64,000 nt of DNA, from NCBI RefSeq assembly GCF_004375085.3, contig NZ_SNAQ03000008.1, positions 184,899 through 248,898 on the forward strand. Direction: 5' to 3'. Position 1 is the first letter of the stretch, and each line of letters starts with the position of its first letter. Under the pieces are notes generated by a model. It did no database searches. It saw only the letters and a list, made by a program, of their open reading frames with translations, and had not been told where the DNA came from. The position numbers and the translations under genes were made by a program. Origin of the DNA: Lewinella sp. W8. GTDB lineage: Bacteria > Bacteroidota > Bacteroidia > Chitinophagales > Saprospiraceae. Positions 8,872 to 19,602 of this stretch are shown here, in pieces.

Positions 8872-8875
8872 TCAT

Positions 8876-8896
8876 GGCACCTGCGAGCACGCCCCC
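8876..8896 (-). repeat. dispersed GC-rich motif copy (between rnz/STAS and clpC)
   Basis: On the minus strand this reads GGGGGCGTGCTCGCAGGTGCC, matching the family GGGCG-N4/5-CGCAGGTGCCGG found elsewhere in the window. Confidence 0.5.
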
Positions 8897-8932
8897 AATT
8901 TTATTTTTAAATTACCGCACAACATTTATACA

Positions 8933-11509
<2,577 letters not shown>

Positions 11510-11515
11510 ATTACC

Positions 11516-11594
11516 TTCCGGGTGTTTAGGTGCCCGGAATTGATAAAAATGGATTAGGGTAAGTAGGGGGATTTCCCCTGCTTACCCTATTTTT
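11516..11594 (+). terminator. double hairpin terminator after clpC
   Basis: First a stem TTCCGGG/CCCGGAA (11516-11522 with 11533-11539). Then a strong stem of about 15 bp starting TAGGGTAAGTAGGGG at 11555, pairing with CCCCTGCTTACCCTA and followed by a run of T (11590-11594). The second hairpin has the classic intrinsic terminator form. Confidence 0.85.
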
Positions 11595-11675
11595 GTTAGG
11601 GACGCGGGTTGCGAAAAGAGCAGGAGTATCCTTCCGGAAAGTCCGACGTCCGTAACATTCACCAATTAAGCTACC

Positions 11676-12326
11676 TTGGCAAAAAGAAGAGGCGGCGGCC
11701 GCAAAAGAGGTCCACGCAGAGAAGACACTACTCCACAGTTTCGGATCAATGATATGATTCGCGTGCCCGAAGTTCGCCTGGTGGGCGATAATATGGAGAA
11801 GCTGTCGGAAGAGATCGGAGAGAAAATAGAATCCGATGTTTATGATATCCGCACGGTAAAACAATGGGCCAGAATTGCGGATATGGACGTTGTGGAAATC
11901 AGCCCCAACGCCAACCCACCGGTCGTACGGATCATCGATTACAAGAAGTTCCTGTACGAGAAGAAAAGGAAAGAGAAAGAAATCCGTAGCAAGGCCGTGA
12001 AAACGGTGATCAAAGAAGTCCGCTTTGGTCCCAATACGGACGATCACGACTTCAACTTCAAGTTGCGCCACGCCCGCGGATTCCTGGAAGACGGCGCCAA
12101 GGTAAAGGCTTACGTTCACTTTCGGGGACGGAGCATTGTCTTTAAGGACCGCGGGGAACTCCTGCTACTCCGCTTCATGAAGGAGCTGGAGGATCTCGGT
12201 GCCGCCGAAGCCATGCCGAAAATGGAAGGCCGGCGGATGAACGTGATCATATCCCCTAAGAAGACCAAAACCAGCAAGTCAAAGAAGCCGGCCCCCAAGC
12301 CCGGAAACGACCCACCGGCAACATAA
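11676..12326 (+). CDS. infC: translation initiation factor IF-3, first copy
   Basis: 216 aa with the full IF-3 layout. N-domain: [20 protein letters not shown], then [20 protein letters not shown] at about 70-90. Linker: [17 protein letters not shown]-domain: [20 protein letters not shown] and [14 protein letters not shown] Lys/Pro-rich tail ends the protein. No ATG fits; the frame opens with TTG at 11676 directly before [15 protein letters not shown], and a non-AUG start is the known basis of IF-3 autoregulation in other bacteria. A paralogue follows 231 bp downstream. The usual partners rpmI and rplT are not here. Confidence 0.95.
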   Translation: MAKRRGGGRKRGPRREDTTPQFRINDMIRVPEVRLVGDNMEKLSEEIGEKIESDVYDIRTVKQWARIADMDVVEISPNANPPVVRIIDYKKFLYEKKRKEKEIRSKAVKTVIKEVRFGPNTDDHDFNFKLRHARGFLEDGAKVKAYVHFRGRSIVFKDRGELLLLRFMKELEDLGAAEAMPKMEGRRMNVIISPKKTKTSKSKKPAPKPGNDPPAT

Positions 12327-12489
12327 TTTGGTGGCGATAAACGGACAAATAAGCGGAAACCGGTTAATCCTGACGGCCCGTCGGGTAATTATCTAACTTC
12401 CGGACAGAACTTTTAGGGGCATTTGCTCCTTATTTAATGGAGACTTATTCTATTTGGACCATCCGATAGACATTCGTTTCTTTACTCAA

Positions 12490-12523
12490 TATCACTCCGT
12501 TGAGGTGATGCTAGTCTCAACGT
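12490..12523 (+). promoter_or_regulatory. mutually exclusive hairpins in the leader of the second infC
   Basis: Stem A pairs ATCAC (12491-12495) with GTGAT (12505-12509). Stem B pairs CGTTGAG (12498-12504) with CTCAACG (12516-12522), and the 11-nt loop of B contains the right arm of A. The two cannot coexist. They lie 35-67 nt before the TTG start. The switch idea is an inference. Confidence 0.4.
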
Positions 12524-12557
12524 AGTCATTAATTTTATTCACTAAACACAATACTTT

Positions 12558-13235
12558 TTGGGTAGAAGAAGAGGCGGCGGCCGCAAACGCAATTTTCAAA
12601 GAGAAGACACCACTCCAAAGCACCGTATTAACGACATGATTCGGGTTCCCGAAGTTCGGTTGGTCGGTGATAACGTCGCCGATATAGCCGAGGAGCTTGG
12701 AATCGATTTTGAAGCCGGTTCGGTAGTAGATACCCGAACGGCCAAAATGTGGGCCCGCGATGTAGGCCTCGACCTGGTGGAGATCAGCCCCAAGGCAGCA
12801 CCCCCGGTCGTAAAAATCATCGACTACAAGAAGTTTTTGTACCAGCAGAAACAACGGGACAAGCAGCTAAAGGCGAATGCGGTAAAAACCGTCATCAAAG
12901 AAGTACGCTTTGGGCCCAACACCGATGACCATGACTTTGAATTCAAAGTCCGTCACGCCCGTGGCTTCCTGGAAGAAGGTAACAAAGTAAAGGCCTACGT
13001 CCATTTCCGTGGTCGTACCATCGTCTTCAAGGATCGGGGGGAACTGCTTCTGCTCCGCTTCATGAAGGAACTGGAAGATCTCGGCGCAGCGGAGGCGATG
13101 CCCAAAATGGAACGCCGCCGGATGAACGTCATCATTGCTCCGAAGAAGACCAAAACCAGCAAGGACATCAAGAAAGCCAAGGAGGCTAAAGAGGCCAAGA
13201 AAGCCCAGGCTGCGGAAGCCAAAGAGGAAGCATAA
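12558..13235 (+). CDS. infC: translation initiation factor IF-3, second tandem copy
   Basis: 225 aa, complete IF-3, clearly a paralogue of the gene before it: same start context (TTG then [10 protein letters not shown]), same [16 protein letters not shown] block, same [16 protein letters not shown] and [20 protein letters not shown] blocks. It differs mainly in the N-domain (VADIAEELGIDFEAGSVVDT replaces the [11 protein letters not shown] region) and in a longer Lys/Ala/Glu tail (KKAKEAKEAKKAQAAEAKEE). Key C-domain residues look intact, so neither copy looks like a pseudogene. It ends 28 bp before a strong terminator. Whether both copies are expressed together or under different conditions is not visible. 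Confidence 0.95.
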   Translation: MGRRRGGGRKRNFQREDTTPKHRINDMIRVPEVRLVGDNVADIAEELGIDFEAGSVVDTRTAKMWARDVGLDLVEISPKAAPPVVKIIDYKKFLYQQKQRDKQLKANAVKTVIKEVRFGPNTDDHDFEFKVRHARGFLEEGNKVKAYVHFRGRTIVFKDRGELLLLRFMKELEDLGAAEAMPKMERRRMNVIIAPKKTKTSKDIKKAKEAKEAKKAQAAEAKEEA

Positions 13236-13262
13236 TTCTCCCACGGTTTTGAAATAAAATAA

Positions 13263-13300
13263 AACGGGACGAACCAGCTGGTTCGTCCCGTTCTTTTTTT
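13263..13300. terminator. bidirectional terminator between infC copy 2 and the lptE-like gene
   Basis: A perfect 30-bp palindrome (arms AACGGGACGAACCAG and CTGGTTCGTCCCGTT, 13263-13292), followed by a T run on the plus strand and preceded by an A-rich run that serves the convergent gene. Confidence 0.93.
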
Positions 13301-13314
13301 GTCCTGGCCATTGG

Positions 13315-13830
13315 TTACCAGTCCTCGGCGAAGGCCTTATTAAAGATTTGCTCGTTGAGCTGTTCGATGATGTCCGCAATCGCTTCGTCCTGAACTGATG
13401 CCAGGGTTTGGGACCCGGGAAAATCAAAAAAGTTGGAGAAGTTTTGCCGCCAGCCCTCGTTGTCGGGGTTACGGAGATCTTTGTACTCAATGGCGATCAC
13501 GATGGTCAGGCGGTTGAGGGCCGAAAAGGCGGCCGTTTCGTTGCCGGGGCGGGCGGCCTCGGCGGATACGCGAAAGTCAACCAGTTTACCCGTAATTTCA
13601 ATGTCCGGGCTATCCTCGGTGATGATGAGTCGGGCCTCGTCCCGCACCTTGTCCCGCAAGCTTTCCGTCATTTCCAGGTAGAGGGTTGGGGGAGCTCCGA
13701 TGGCGTTATCCTGAAAATTGGGGATGTAAGCCTTTTCCACTCCTTCCGGAATGGAGATTCCCCGGAAGGAGTAACAACTGGTTACCGCAAACAACAACAG
13801 AAGCAGGGTAGAAAAACGGTAAATACCCAT
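13315..13830 (-). CDS. LptE-like outer-membrane lipoprotein
   Basis: 171 aa from the ATG at 13830. The signal RFSTLLLLLFAVTSC (Cys19) is a lipobox, followed by YSFRGISIPEGVEKAYIPNF, a pattern seen in Bacteroidota LptE-like proteins annotated as LPS-assembly lipoproteins. Later ITGKLVDFRVS and a C-terminal helical region (ASVQDEAIADIIEQLNEQIF). LptE plugs the LptD barrel and helps deliver LPS to the cell surface. LptD is not in the window. Upstream in-frame ATGs exist (to 13884), but the chosen start puts the signal peptide at the N-terminus; a TACCTTCG box sits just upstream on the minus strand. Confidence 0.8.
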   Translation of the reverse strand: MGIYRFSTLLLLLFAVTSCYSFRGISIPEGVEKAYIPNFQDNAIGAPPTLYLEMTESLRDKVRDEARLIITEDSPDIEITGKLVDFRVSAEAARPGNETAAFSALNRLTIVIAIEYKDLRNPDNEGWRQNFSNFFDFPGSQTLASVQDEAIADIIEQLNEQIFNKAFAEDW

Positions 13831-14050
13831 ATTGATCATGCACATAATTAGAGCTACGAAGGTAGCGTAATCCGGGTGAACCATTATTCATCATCCTGGA
13901 CTTACGGCTTTTTTAACGACTTGTCCCGGACGGGCACAAAAGGCGACACCCCCCGAATTCAAGTCCGGAGGGCGGCCACAATACATCCATTAATTTGGGG
14001 GAACGTACGGCCGACAAACCACAGGGTTTTAGCCGCTCATAGTTGGCCGC

Positions 14051-14743
14051 TTAGGCGGCGCTGAGGCGTAAATTTTCCATATCGCGGACCAGAATCCGGC
14101 CACGATTGAAGTAAATGAGGTTTTCTTTGCGGAGCTCGTTCAGCACCAGAGTAACCGTCTGACGGCTCGTACAGGTAATGTTGGCAATGTCCTGGTGCGT
14201 CAGACTGTGCTTGAGCAGCATCTCATACCCCACCCGACGGCCACGCTCACTGACCACTTCGTACAGGAAGTTGACGATGCGGCTACGGGCGTCTTTGAAG
14301 ATCAGGTTCTCCAACTTGTTTTCGGCGGCCATCATGCGCTGACCGAACAGGAAGAGCACCCGCTGGCTGAGTACCGGGTTCTGGGACAGGATGCGCTGGA
14401 AATCCGCCACCCGGATCGTATAGTAGTGCACCTCTTCCTTCAGCGACTGGGCCGTTTCGTTGCGCTGAGACTCCCCAACGAGGGCCAGTTCTCCGAAGAT
14501 GGCCTCGGGATGGATCAGTTGTTTGATGACCTCCTTCCCTTCACCGTTGTGGGTGCTGATTTTAATGGAGCCCTTCGCCAGCAGATAGATGTGCTCGCTC
14601 TTTTCACCGGGCTGGTAGATGATGGAATACCGTGGCTTCTTCCGAAACTCCATGACTTCACTTAGCCGAACCTTTTCCTGATCGGTCAGTGCATCAAAAA
14701 GGTCAAATTGCTCCAGTAGATTGATTTTTCCGGTATTATCCAT
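14051..14743 (-). CDS. Crp/Fnr-family transcriptional regulator
   Basis: 230 aa from the ATG at 14743; an in-frame upstream start at 14797 would add 18 residues. N-terminal cyclic-nucleotide-binding fold (YQPGEKSEHIYLLAKGSIKI, then PEAIFGELALVGE), long dimerisation helix (MMAAENKLENLIFKDARSRI), and C-terminal helix-turn-helix (SLTHQDIANITCTSRQTVTL). No Fnr-type Cys cluster is seen at the N-terminus, so an iron-sulfur sensor is unlikely. The ligand and regulon are not visible; the gene appears monocistronic. Confidence 0.92.
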   Translation of the reverse strand: MDNTGKINLLEQFDLFDALTDQEKVRLSEVMEFRKKPRYSIIYQPGEKSEHIYLLAKGSIKISTHNGEGKEVIKQLIHPEAIFGELALVGESQRNETAQSLKEEVHYYTIRVADFQRILSQNPVLSQRVLFLFGQRMMAAENKLENLIFKDARSRIVNFLYEVVSERGRRVGYEMLLKHSLTHQDIANITCTSRQTVTLVLNELRKENLIYFNRGRILVRDMENLRLSAA

Positions 14744-14914
14744 GATGGCGTATTTATGCTGGGCAAATTCAAATTGGTGCAAAATTGTTTTCACCAAGTT
14801 TTAATTCCCCTGTTCACCCTACGGACACCGGAAATAGCCCCACCCCCCAAGGGAACCACCAAAAATTTTAAAAAAAGATTTTGTCCGCTATCGGACCAGC
14901 GGGTAATCGCCCCA

Positions 14915-15457
14915 TCAGGAGTCCCGCAAATTGAGCAGCGCAACCCGCTGCAGCGCCAGGATGCTGAGGGCATCGGTGATGCGCCCATCCAGGGTCATGG
15001 CGATGGCTTCCTCCAGGGGAAGCTTCCTTACCGTGATGTCTTCGGTGGGTTCCAACTCGGAGGGTCCGGGGTGTAATCCCCGGGCCAGATAGGCTACTCC
15101 ATATTCATCCGTCACGGAGTTGCTCAGGTGGAACTCCATAATCTGCTCCCAGGAATCGGCAGTAAACCCCGTTTCTTCTTTTAATTCCCGACGGGCAGTT
15201 TCCAGGGGGTCAGTACCTACGGGGCACCCACCTTCAGGAATCTCCCAGTGGTAATCCCCCAAGGCATAGCGCCACTGTCCTACGAGGAAGGTGTTGCCCC
15301 GCTCATCGACCGGCACTACGCCAATGGCCTGGTTCTTAAACTTCACCAATCCGTAAATACCATCCTGTCCGGAAGGGTTGATGACTTCGTGGTGCTCCAC
15401 CCGAATCCAGGGGTTTTCGTAGGGGACGGATACGGACTTGGTCTTCCAGGGATTCAT
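14915..15457 (-). CDS. Nudix hydrolase, ADP-ribose pyrophosphatase-like
   Basis: 180 aa from the ATG at 15457. Nudix box EIPEGGCPVGTDPLETARRE then LKEETGF. In the canonical GX5EX7REUXEEXGU alignment the first Glu is Thr here (GTDP), while the catalytic RELKEE core is intact. Flanking features QAIGVVPVDERGNTFLVGQW and SNSVTDEYGVAYLA resemble ADP-ribose or nucleoside-diphosphate-sugar pyrophosphatases. A longer start at 15496 would add 13 residues of low plausibility. Cytoplasmic housekeeping role presumed. Confidence 0.9.
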   Translation of the reverse strand: MNPWKTKSVSVPYENPWIRVEHHEVINPSGQDGIYGLVKFKNQAIGVVPVDERGNTFLVGQWRYALGDYHWEIPEGGCPVGTDPLETARRELKEETGFTADSWEQIMEFHLSNSVTDEYGVAYLARGLHPGPSELEPTEDITVRKLPLEEAIAMTLDGRITDALSILALQRVALLNLRDS

Positions 15458-15791
15458 TGCGGGAGATTTTCTGAAGTGATACACGGCGGCTGCCATTCGC
15501 GGCCCGGAAAATTTCCTTTTTTGGTCGCTATCCTACGAATACAATCCTGCGTACACTGCCGTCAGGCGATTCCTGGCACCTGCACTGGTGCCCAGGGAAA
15601 CTACTCCTTCGGTTAAAGGCTGGTTAGTCTTCCGGTATGGGGTGATAAAAACTTCGCGCTTGCCTATTGCAGCAAAATAGGGCTCGGACGCCAGGCTACG
15701 CCTTCGCGCAACGGGCGTTCGAATACGGAACTTAACCCATTGCTAAGGTTCGGGACTTCTTTATTTTTTCCTGGCGCGTTACCTTTCTCCA
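15458..15791. other. intergenic region between Nudix and PHP genes
   Basis: Divergent promoter region. It contains an imperfect hairpin around GGCACC-TGCACT-GGTGCC (15575-15592) and a TACCTTTC box at 15780-15787, exactly 4 nt before the ATG of the PHP gene. Nothing else recognised. Confidence 0.5.
15780..15787 (+). promoter_or_regulatory. TACCTTTC -7-like box, 4 nt before ATG
   Basis: One-base variant of TAnnTTTG whose spacing to the ATG at 15792 is exactly 4 nt, as in several other genes of this window. Confidence 0.4.
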
Positions 15792-16916
15792 ATGAGAATG
15801 ATTGCCCTGATGGCCACCCTGCTGCTGTTCTTACCCCTGAGCGCCCAGCACCAACACGTTCACGGCCACACCCACGAGCGCCCCATCCATTTTCCCGATA
15901 CCGATCGCTACCGGACCATCGTAAGTGACTTTCACATGCATTCCGTGTTCTCTGACGGAAGCGTCTGGCCCGACATCCGGGTGCAAGAAGCCCTCAAAGA
16001 CAGCGTGGACGCCATTGCGCTCACCGAACACCTGGAATATCAACCCCACCGGGAGGACCTACCGCACCCCGACCGTAACCGGGCCCACAATCTCGCCGAA
16101 CGGTACGCGCGGCCCTACGACCTGATGGTCATTCGTGGTGCCGAAATTACCCGCAACATGCCTCCGGGGCACGCCAATGCCATTTTTATTCAGGACGCGA
16201 ATAAACTCAGAGTGGAGGACGCCATGGGGGCCTTTGAAGAAGCCAATCTGCAGGGAGGATTCACTTTCTGGAATCACCCCAACTGGTACGCGCAGGTAAA
16301 GGACGGCGTGGCCCGCCTGACGGACTTTCACCGCGAACTCATCGACCGCAAACTTCTGCACGGCATTGAGGTCGTCAATGATCTGACCATTTCTGAGGAG
16401 GCGCTCCGGATCGCCCTGGATCATGACCTCACCATTATGGGAACCTCCGACGTCCACGGACTGGTCGACTGGCAGTATGAAATCGCGGAGGGCGGCCACC
16501 GCCCCGTAACCCTGGTGCTGGCCAGTGCGCGTAGCCCCGAGGCCATCAAAGAAGCACTCTTCGCCGGCCGCACCGTAGCCTGGTTTGAAAACACCCTGGT
16601 GGGCAAGCGGGAAAACCTCCTGCCACTGGTAAAGGCTTCCCTGCAGGTTGAAGGAGCCGCCTACATCGGTCCTTCCGCCGTCATTGAAATCAGCATTCAC
16701 AACGATAGCGACGCCGAGTATTTACTCGATAACGTCAGCGGTTACTCCCTGCAAAGTGATCTAGGACTCATCCGATTACACCCCAACGCCACCACTACCT
16801 TTTCGGTAATGACCGGAGAGCAAATCCCCGAATTTGAACTCCGCTTCCGGGTGCTCAATGCCATCATTGCACCGGGTACCCGCCTGGAGCTGACCCTGCC
16901 CATAAATGTCCGGTAA
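15792..16916 (+). CDS. exported PHP-domain metal-dependent phosphoesterase
   Basis: 374 aa with a signal peptide (MRMIALMATLLLFLPLSA, cut near QHQ). A His-rich stretch at 20-28 (HQHVHGHTH) follows. The PHP domain starts with SDFHMHSVFSDGSVWP (HxH at 48-50), then ALTEHLEY, GAEITR, and FWNHPNWY; MGTSDVHG is the C-terminal metal site. After it comes a separate beta-rich domain (about 270-374), likely Ig-like. PHP enzymes hydrolyse phosphate esters using two or three metals; export suggests an extracellular or periplasmic substrate such as nucleotides or sugar phosphates. Substrate unknown. Confidence 0.88.
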   Translation: MRMIALMATLLLFLPLSAQHQHVHGHTHERPIHFPDTDRYRTIVSDFHMHSVFSDGSVWPDIRVQEALKDSVDAIALTEHLEYQPHREDLPHPDRNRAHNLAERYARPYDLMVIRGAEITRNMPPGHANAIFIQDANKLRVEDAMGAFEEANLQGGFTFWNHPNWYAQVKDGVARLTDFHRELIDRKLLHGIEVVNDLTISEEALRIALDHDLTIMGTSDVHGLVDWQYEIAEGGHRPVTLVLASARSPEAIKEALFAGRTVAWFENTLVGKRENLLPLVKASLQVEGAAYIGPSAVIEISIHNDSDAEYLLDNVSGYSLQSDLGLIRLHPNATTTFSVMTGEQIPEFELRFRVLNAIIAPGTRLELTLPINVR

Positions 16917-17011
16917 ACGAACCGTTCTGGTCACTCCCCTCCTCCAGCCTCCCCGGAGGCCTCACCCAGTAGTTTGCCCGAGAAATTTTGCCGAATAAAA
17001 ACACGCCTATG

Positions 17012-17137
17012 GATTAAAAATCAGTATTTTAATCTAAAAAATTAACAAAATACCCTTTTAAAACGGGCATAAACGCCTAATTGACAATTATCATTCGGAA
17101 TTTTGGTTTAAAAACCCGAAATTATTCGGAAACCAAA
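17012..17137. repeat. cluster of inverted repeats upstream of a secreted-protein gene
   Basis: AT-rich leader with three perfect inverted repeats: GATTAAAA/TTTTAATC (17012-17034), TAATTG-A-CAATTA (17078-17090) and TTTGGTTT/AAACCAAA (17102-17137), the last enclosing CCGAA-ATTA-TTCGG. The region contrasts with the GC-rich surroundings and ends 10 bp before the next ATG. It may hold operators or a folded 5' UTR. Confidence 0.6.
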
Positions 17138-17147
17138 CCATCCTGCT

Positions 17148-17963
17148 ATGATACGAACCCGATTACTTTCCTTCCTGGTGGTCATCTTGGCCCTGGGAAG
17201 CACTACCGTATACGGTCAGGACATCCCGACGGTCTATGCCTCCGTAGCCTGCTTCAAATCCCTGAACGGGGACTTTACCGACTTTCATGAAGAAGTAGCC
17301 AATAAATACTTTGATGCGCTGATTGAGGAAAAAGTGATAACGGACTGGGCCCTGTACCAGGTGCTCTACCCCAACGGAGAAGACTGCGATTGCCATTACC
17401 GAGGGGTACTCCAGATGTCCAGCCTGGCCAGCCTGGAGCGCCTGAATTCCGCGGAAAAGTCGATGGAGTTACTGAAAAAACTTTATCCCGGTCAGGACCT
17501 GGACGCCCTCATGGGTCGGTATATGGAAGCCGCCACCATGATGAACGAGCAGGTTTACCTGCTAAGGAATATGGCTGCCGGTGAAGGGCAGGAACGCCCC
17601 CGGATCATTTCCGTGAACTACATGAACGTTCCCGAAACGTCCTACACCGAGTACGCGGCCCTGGAAGACGAAGTCTGGAAGCCGATGCACCAGCAACGGA
17701 TAGAAAATGGAAAAATGCTCGGCTGGCAGTTGTGGGAAAGGGTGCTTCCCGGAGGAATTGGTATGCCGGGGAATTTCGCCACCGTCGATGCCTGGGGTAG
17801 TTGGACCAACATGGCCATGCCCGAAGATATGGACGCGATTGCCTTCAAGGTCCACCCCAATCGGGACATGGACGGATTCTTCGCCAGTTCCGTAGCCGCC
17901 AGAGAATTGCATACCTCCGAAACCTGGGAGCTCCTGATGGCCTTCACCCCTGCAAAAAAATAA
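17148..17963 (+). CDS. secreted protein with two repeated domains, unknown function
   Basis: 271 aa with a signal peptide (FLVVILALGSTTVYG, cut before QDIP). The two halves look related: VYASVACFK near 27 with DWALYQVLYPNG, and IISVNYMNVPETSY near 150 with GWQLWERVLPGG. The repeated pattern of a beta strand, a helix with acidic residues and W-x-L-W/Y-x-V-L-P resembles dimeric alpha/beta-barrel (NIPSNAP/ABM-like) domains, but this is a fold guess. A CDCH motif lies near 83. No neighbour explains its function. Confidence 0.75.
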   Translation: MIRTRLLSFLVVILALGSTTVYGQDIPTVYASVACFKSLNGDFTDFHEEVANKYFDALIEEKVITDWALYQVLYPNGEDCDCHYRGVLQMSSLASLERLNSAEKSMELLKKLYPGQDLDALMGRYMEAATMMNEQVYLLRNMAAGEGQERPRIISVNYMNVPETSYTEYAALEDEVWKPMHQQRIENGKMLGWQLWERVLPGGIGMPGNFATVDAWGSWTNMAMPEDMDAIAFKVHPNRDMDGFFASSVAARELHTSETWELLMAFTPAKK

Positions 17964-17996
17964 GCTCTAAGTACGCCAAGACCATCATCAACGCGA

Positions 17997-18024
17997 GGGG
18001 CGGTCCGGATATCCGGACCGCCCC
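17997..18024. terminator. 28-bp perfect palindrome between convergent genes
   Basis: Arms GGGGCGGTCCGGAT and ATCCGGACCGCCCC with no loop bases. It lies between the stop at 17963 and the convergent stop at 18050. There is no T run, but position and strength suit a shared terminator. Confidence 0.75.
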
Positions 18025-18049
18025 GCTTGTTACCCTTCCGCCCATCGGA

Positions 18050-18646
18050 CTACTTCTTGCGGGCGTAGACCTTCTTGATTTGCCGAAAGTTCTCCTTCGT
18101 GACGGCCTCTCCGGTATTGACGTAGTGCTCAATGGCAATGGCGTAATCCGCAATCAGCTTTTTGAAGGATCCCTTCGCCAGTGCGCCCATGAAGGCGGGC
18201 TTCGTCCGGTAAGTCATCTTGAAGGTGAACCGGCTGGTGTTGGCGTCAACCGCCTCAACGCGGTAAATGGCGAAGGTTCTCTCGGGGTCAACGGGGAATT
18301 TACCGGCCTGGTATACCTGATTGCGGAAGGTCATGTTCTCCGGGTCGTACTCCCGCTGCACCTCCTTGAGGTACTTGGTTCCCTGCTCGTTAAAATTGCA
18401 CACCCGCTGGGCGCCTTCTCCGGCCTGCAGGGTGCCGTCCACGTAGTTTGAGCTGACAATCTTGGGGTGAGATTTTGCGATGGCCCCGTAGTCTTCTCCG
18501 ACCACCGCCCACACCTGATCGGCGGGCGCGGCAATGAGGTGACTGACCGTGAAAGTTTGAACTTTTTTCTCTTTTTGCGCAAGCGCAGGTGCCGTGAAAA
18601 AGGCCAGTAGCAGGGTGAGTGTAGACATACGAATGAATACTTTCAT
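18050..18646 (-). CDS. exported SRPBCC (START-like) protein
   Basis: 198 aa from the ATG at 18646. A signal peptide (LTLLLAFFTAPALAQ) precedes an SRPBCC/polyketide-cyclase-like domain: VSHLIAAPADQVWAVVGED, GEGAQRVCNF, and a C-terminal helix (GSFKKLIADYAIAIEHYV). SRPBCC proteins bind hydrophobic ligands in a deep pocket; most are cytosolic, so export is notable. The AraC regulator lies 98 bp upstream on the same strand and may share a transcript or control it. A longer frame to 18847 is not supported. Confidence 0.82.
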   Translation of the reverse strand: MKVFIRMSTLTLLLAFFTAPALAQKEKKVQTFTVSHLIAAPADQVWAVVGEDYGAIAKSHPKIVSSNYVDGTLQAGEGAQRVCNFNEQGTKYLKEVQREYDPENMTFRNQVYQAGKFPVDPERTFAIYRVEAVDANTSRFTFKMTYRTKPAFMGALAKGSFKKLIADYAIAIEHYVNTGEAVTKENFRQIKKVYARKK

Positions 18647-18744
18647 GTTGACTGAATTAGTAGATGAATAACTGTTCGGGTCAAAATTGCCGGTATTCTT
18701 TTCGCCAGCCTTGGTCTTTTCGTCCAGTAAATTTCCGATTCGGT

Positions 18745-19602
18745 TCAGCTCCGGCCGTCGCGGTGCTCCTCCCGGTACTGGCTGGGTGCCGCCCCGTATT
18801 CCCGCAGAAATGTCTTGGAAAAATGGGCCAGATCCTGAAAGCAACAATCGTAGGCCACGTCGGAAATCCGCATTTCGGTAGACCGCAGCAAGCTGGCCGC
18901 CTTTTCCAGCCTTCGTCTCCGGATGTAGCGGGCGGGCGGGCAGTCGTAGTGCGCGGCAAACTGCCGCTTGAAGGAAGATAAACTCAGGTGACAGATGGCG
19001 GCCAATTCCTCCACACTCAGTGGGTTGAAAATATTATTTTCCACTACCTCCCGCAGGTCAAGCTCCCGGCGGTTGAACAGCCCACGGATGAGTAGCTTGA
19101 TGGCGTCGGCCTGATCGGTCCTCGCCAGGAGCAGCACCAGTTCCTTTAATTTCAGTTTGAGAAGTTCGTCACTGACCAGCGACGGATTATCAAAGTAAAA
19201 CTGCAGACTTTCCACGTAGGTGGCCATGAGTTGGGTGGCCCGGTATTGCCGGAAAGGAATCGGCTCCACGTTTTCCACCTCGTCCAGAAAACCGGGAAGT
19301 TCCTTGTCGTAGAGCATCCGCAGGACGTCGGGGTAAAGATGCACGGCGATGGCTTCGGCGTGCTCTACCCCCTCCTCCTTGACGTATTCGTTCAGGTAAG
19401 TTCCACACTGCATCACGATACCTTCCCCGGATTTAGTGGCTACCTTTTCCTGTGGGCCGTACAGGATGGTGTCGCCCCGCACGATGTAAATAAAGCAAGC
19501 CTCGTCGGGAAAGTCTCCGATGATCCGAAAGGGAGGTTTGAGAATGGCTTTCTCAAAGGTGGGCTTACCGAATAGGGGAAGACGCTGAAACTCTTTGATC
19601 AT
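18745..19602 (-). CDS. AraC-family transcriptional regulator
   Basis: 285 aa. The N-terminal half is a sensing domain with no family I can name (ACFIYIVRGDTILYGPQEKV, a cupin-like strand pattern). The C-terminal AraC DNA-binding domain has two helix-turn-helix units: SVEELAAICHLSLSSFKRQF and RISDVAYDCCFQDLAHFSKT, ending REYGAAPSQYREEH. It is divergent from the PQQ dehydrogenase (303 bp apart) and upstream of the SRPBCC gene, so either could be a target. Confidence 0.93.
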   Translation of the reverse strand: MIKEFQRLPLFGKPTFEKAILKPPFRIIGDFPDEACFIYIVRGDTILYGPQEKVATKSGEGIVMQCGTYLNEYVKEEGVEHAEAIAVHLYPDVLRMLYDKELPGFLDEVENVEPIPFRQYRATQLMATYVESLQFYFDNPSLVSDELLKLKLKELVLLLARTDQADAIKLLIRGLFNRRELDLREVVENNIFNPLSVEELAAICHLSLSSFKRQFAAHYDCPPARYIRRRRLEKAASLLRSTEMRISDVAYDCCFQDLAHFSKTFLREYGAAPSQYREEHRDGRS

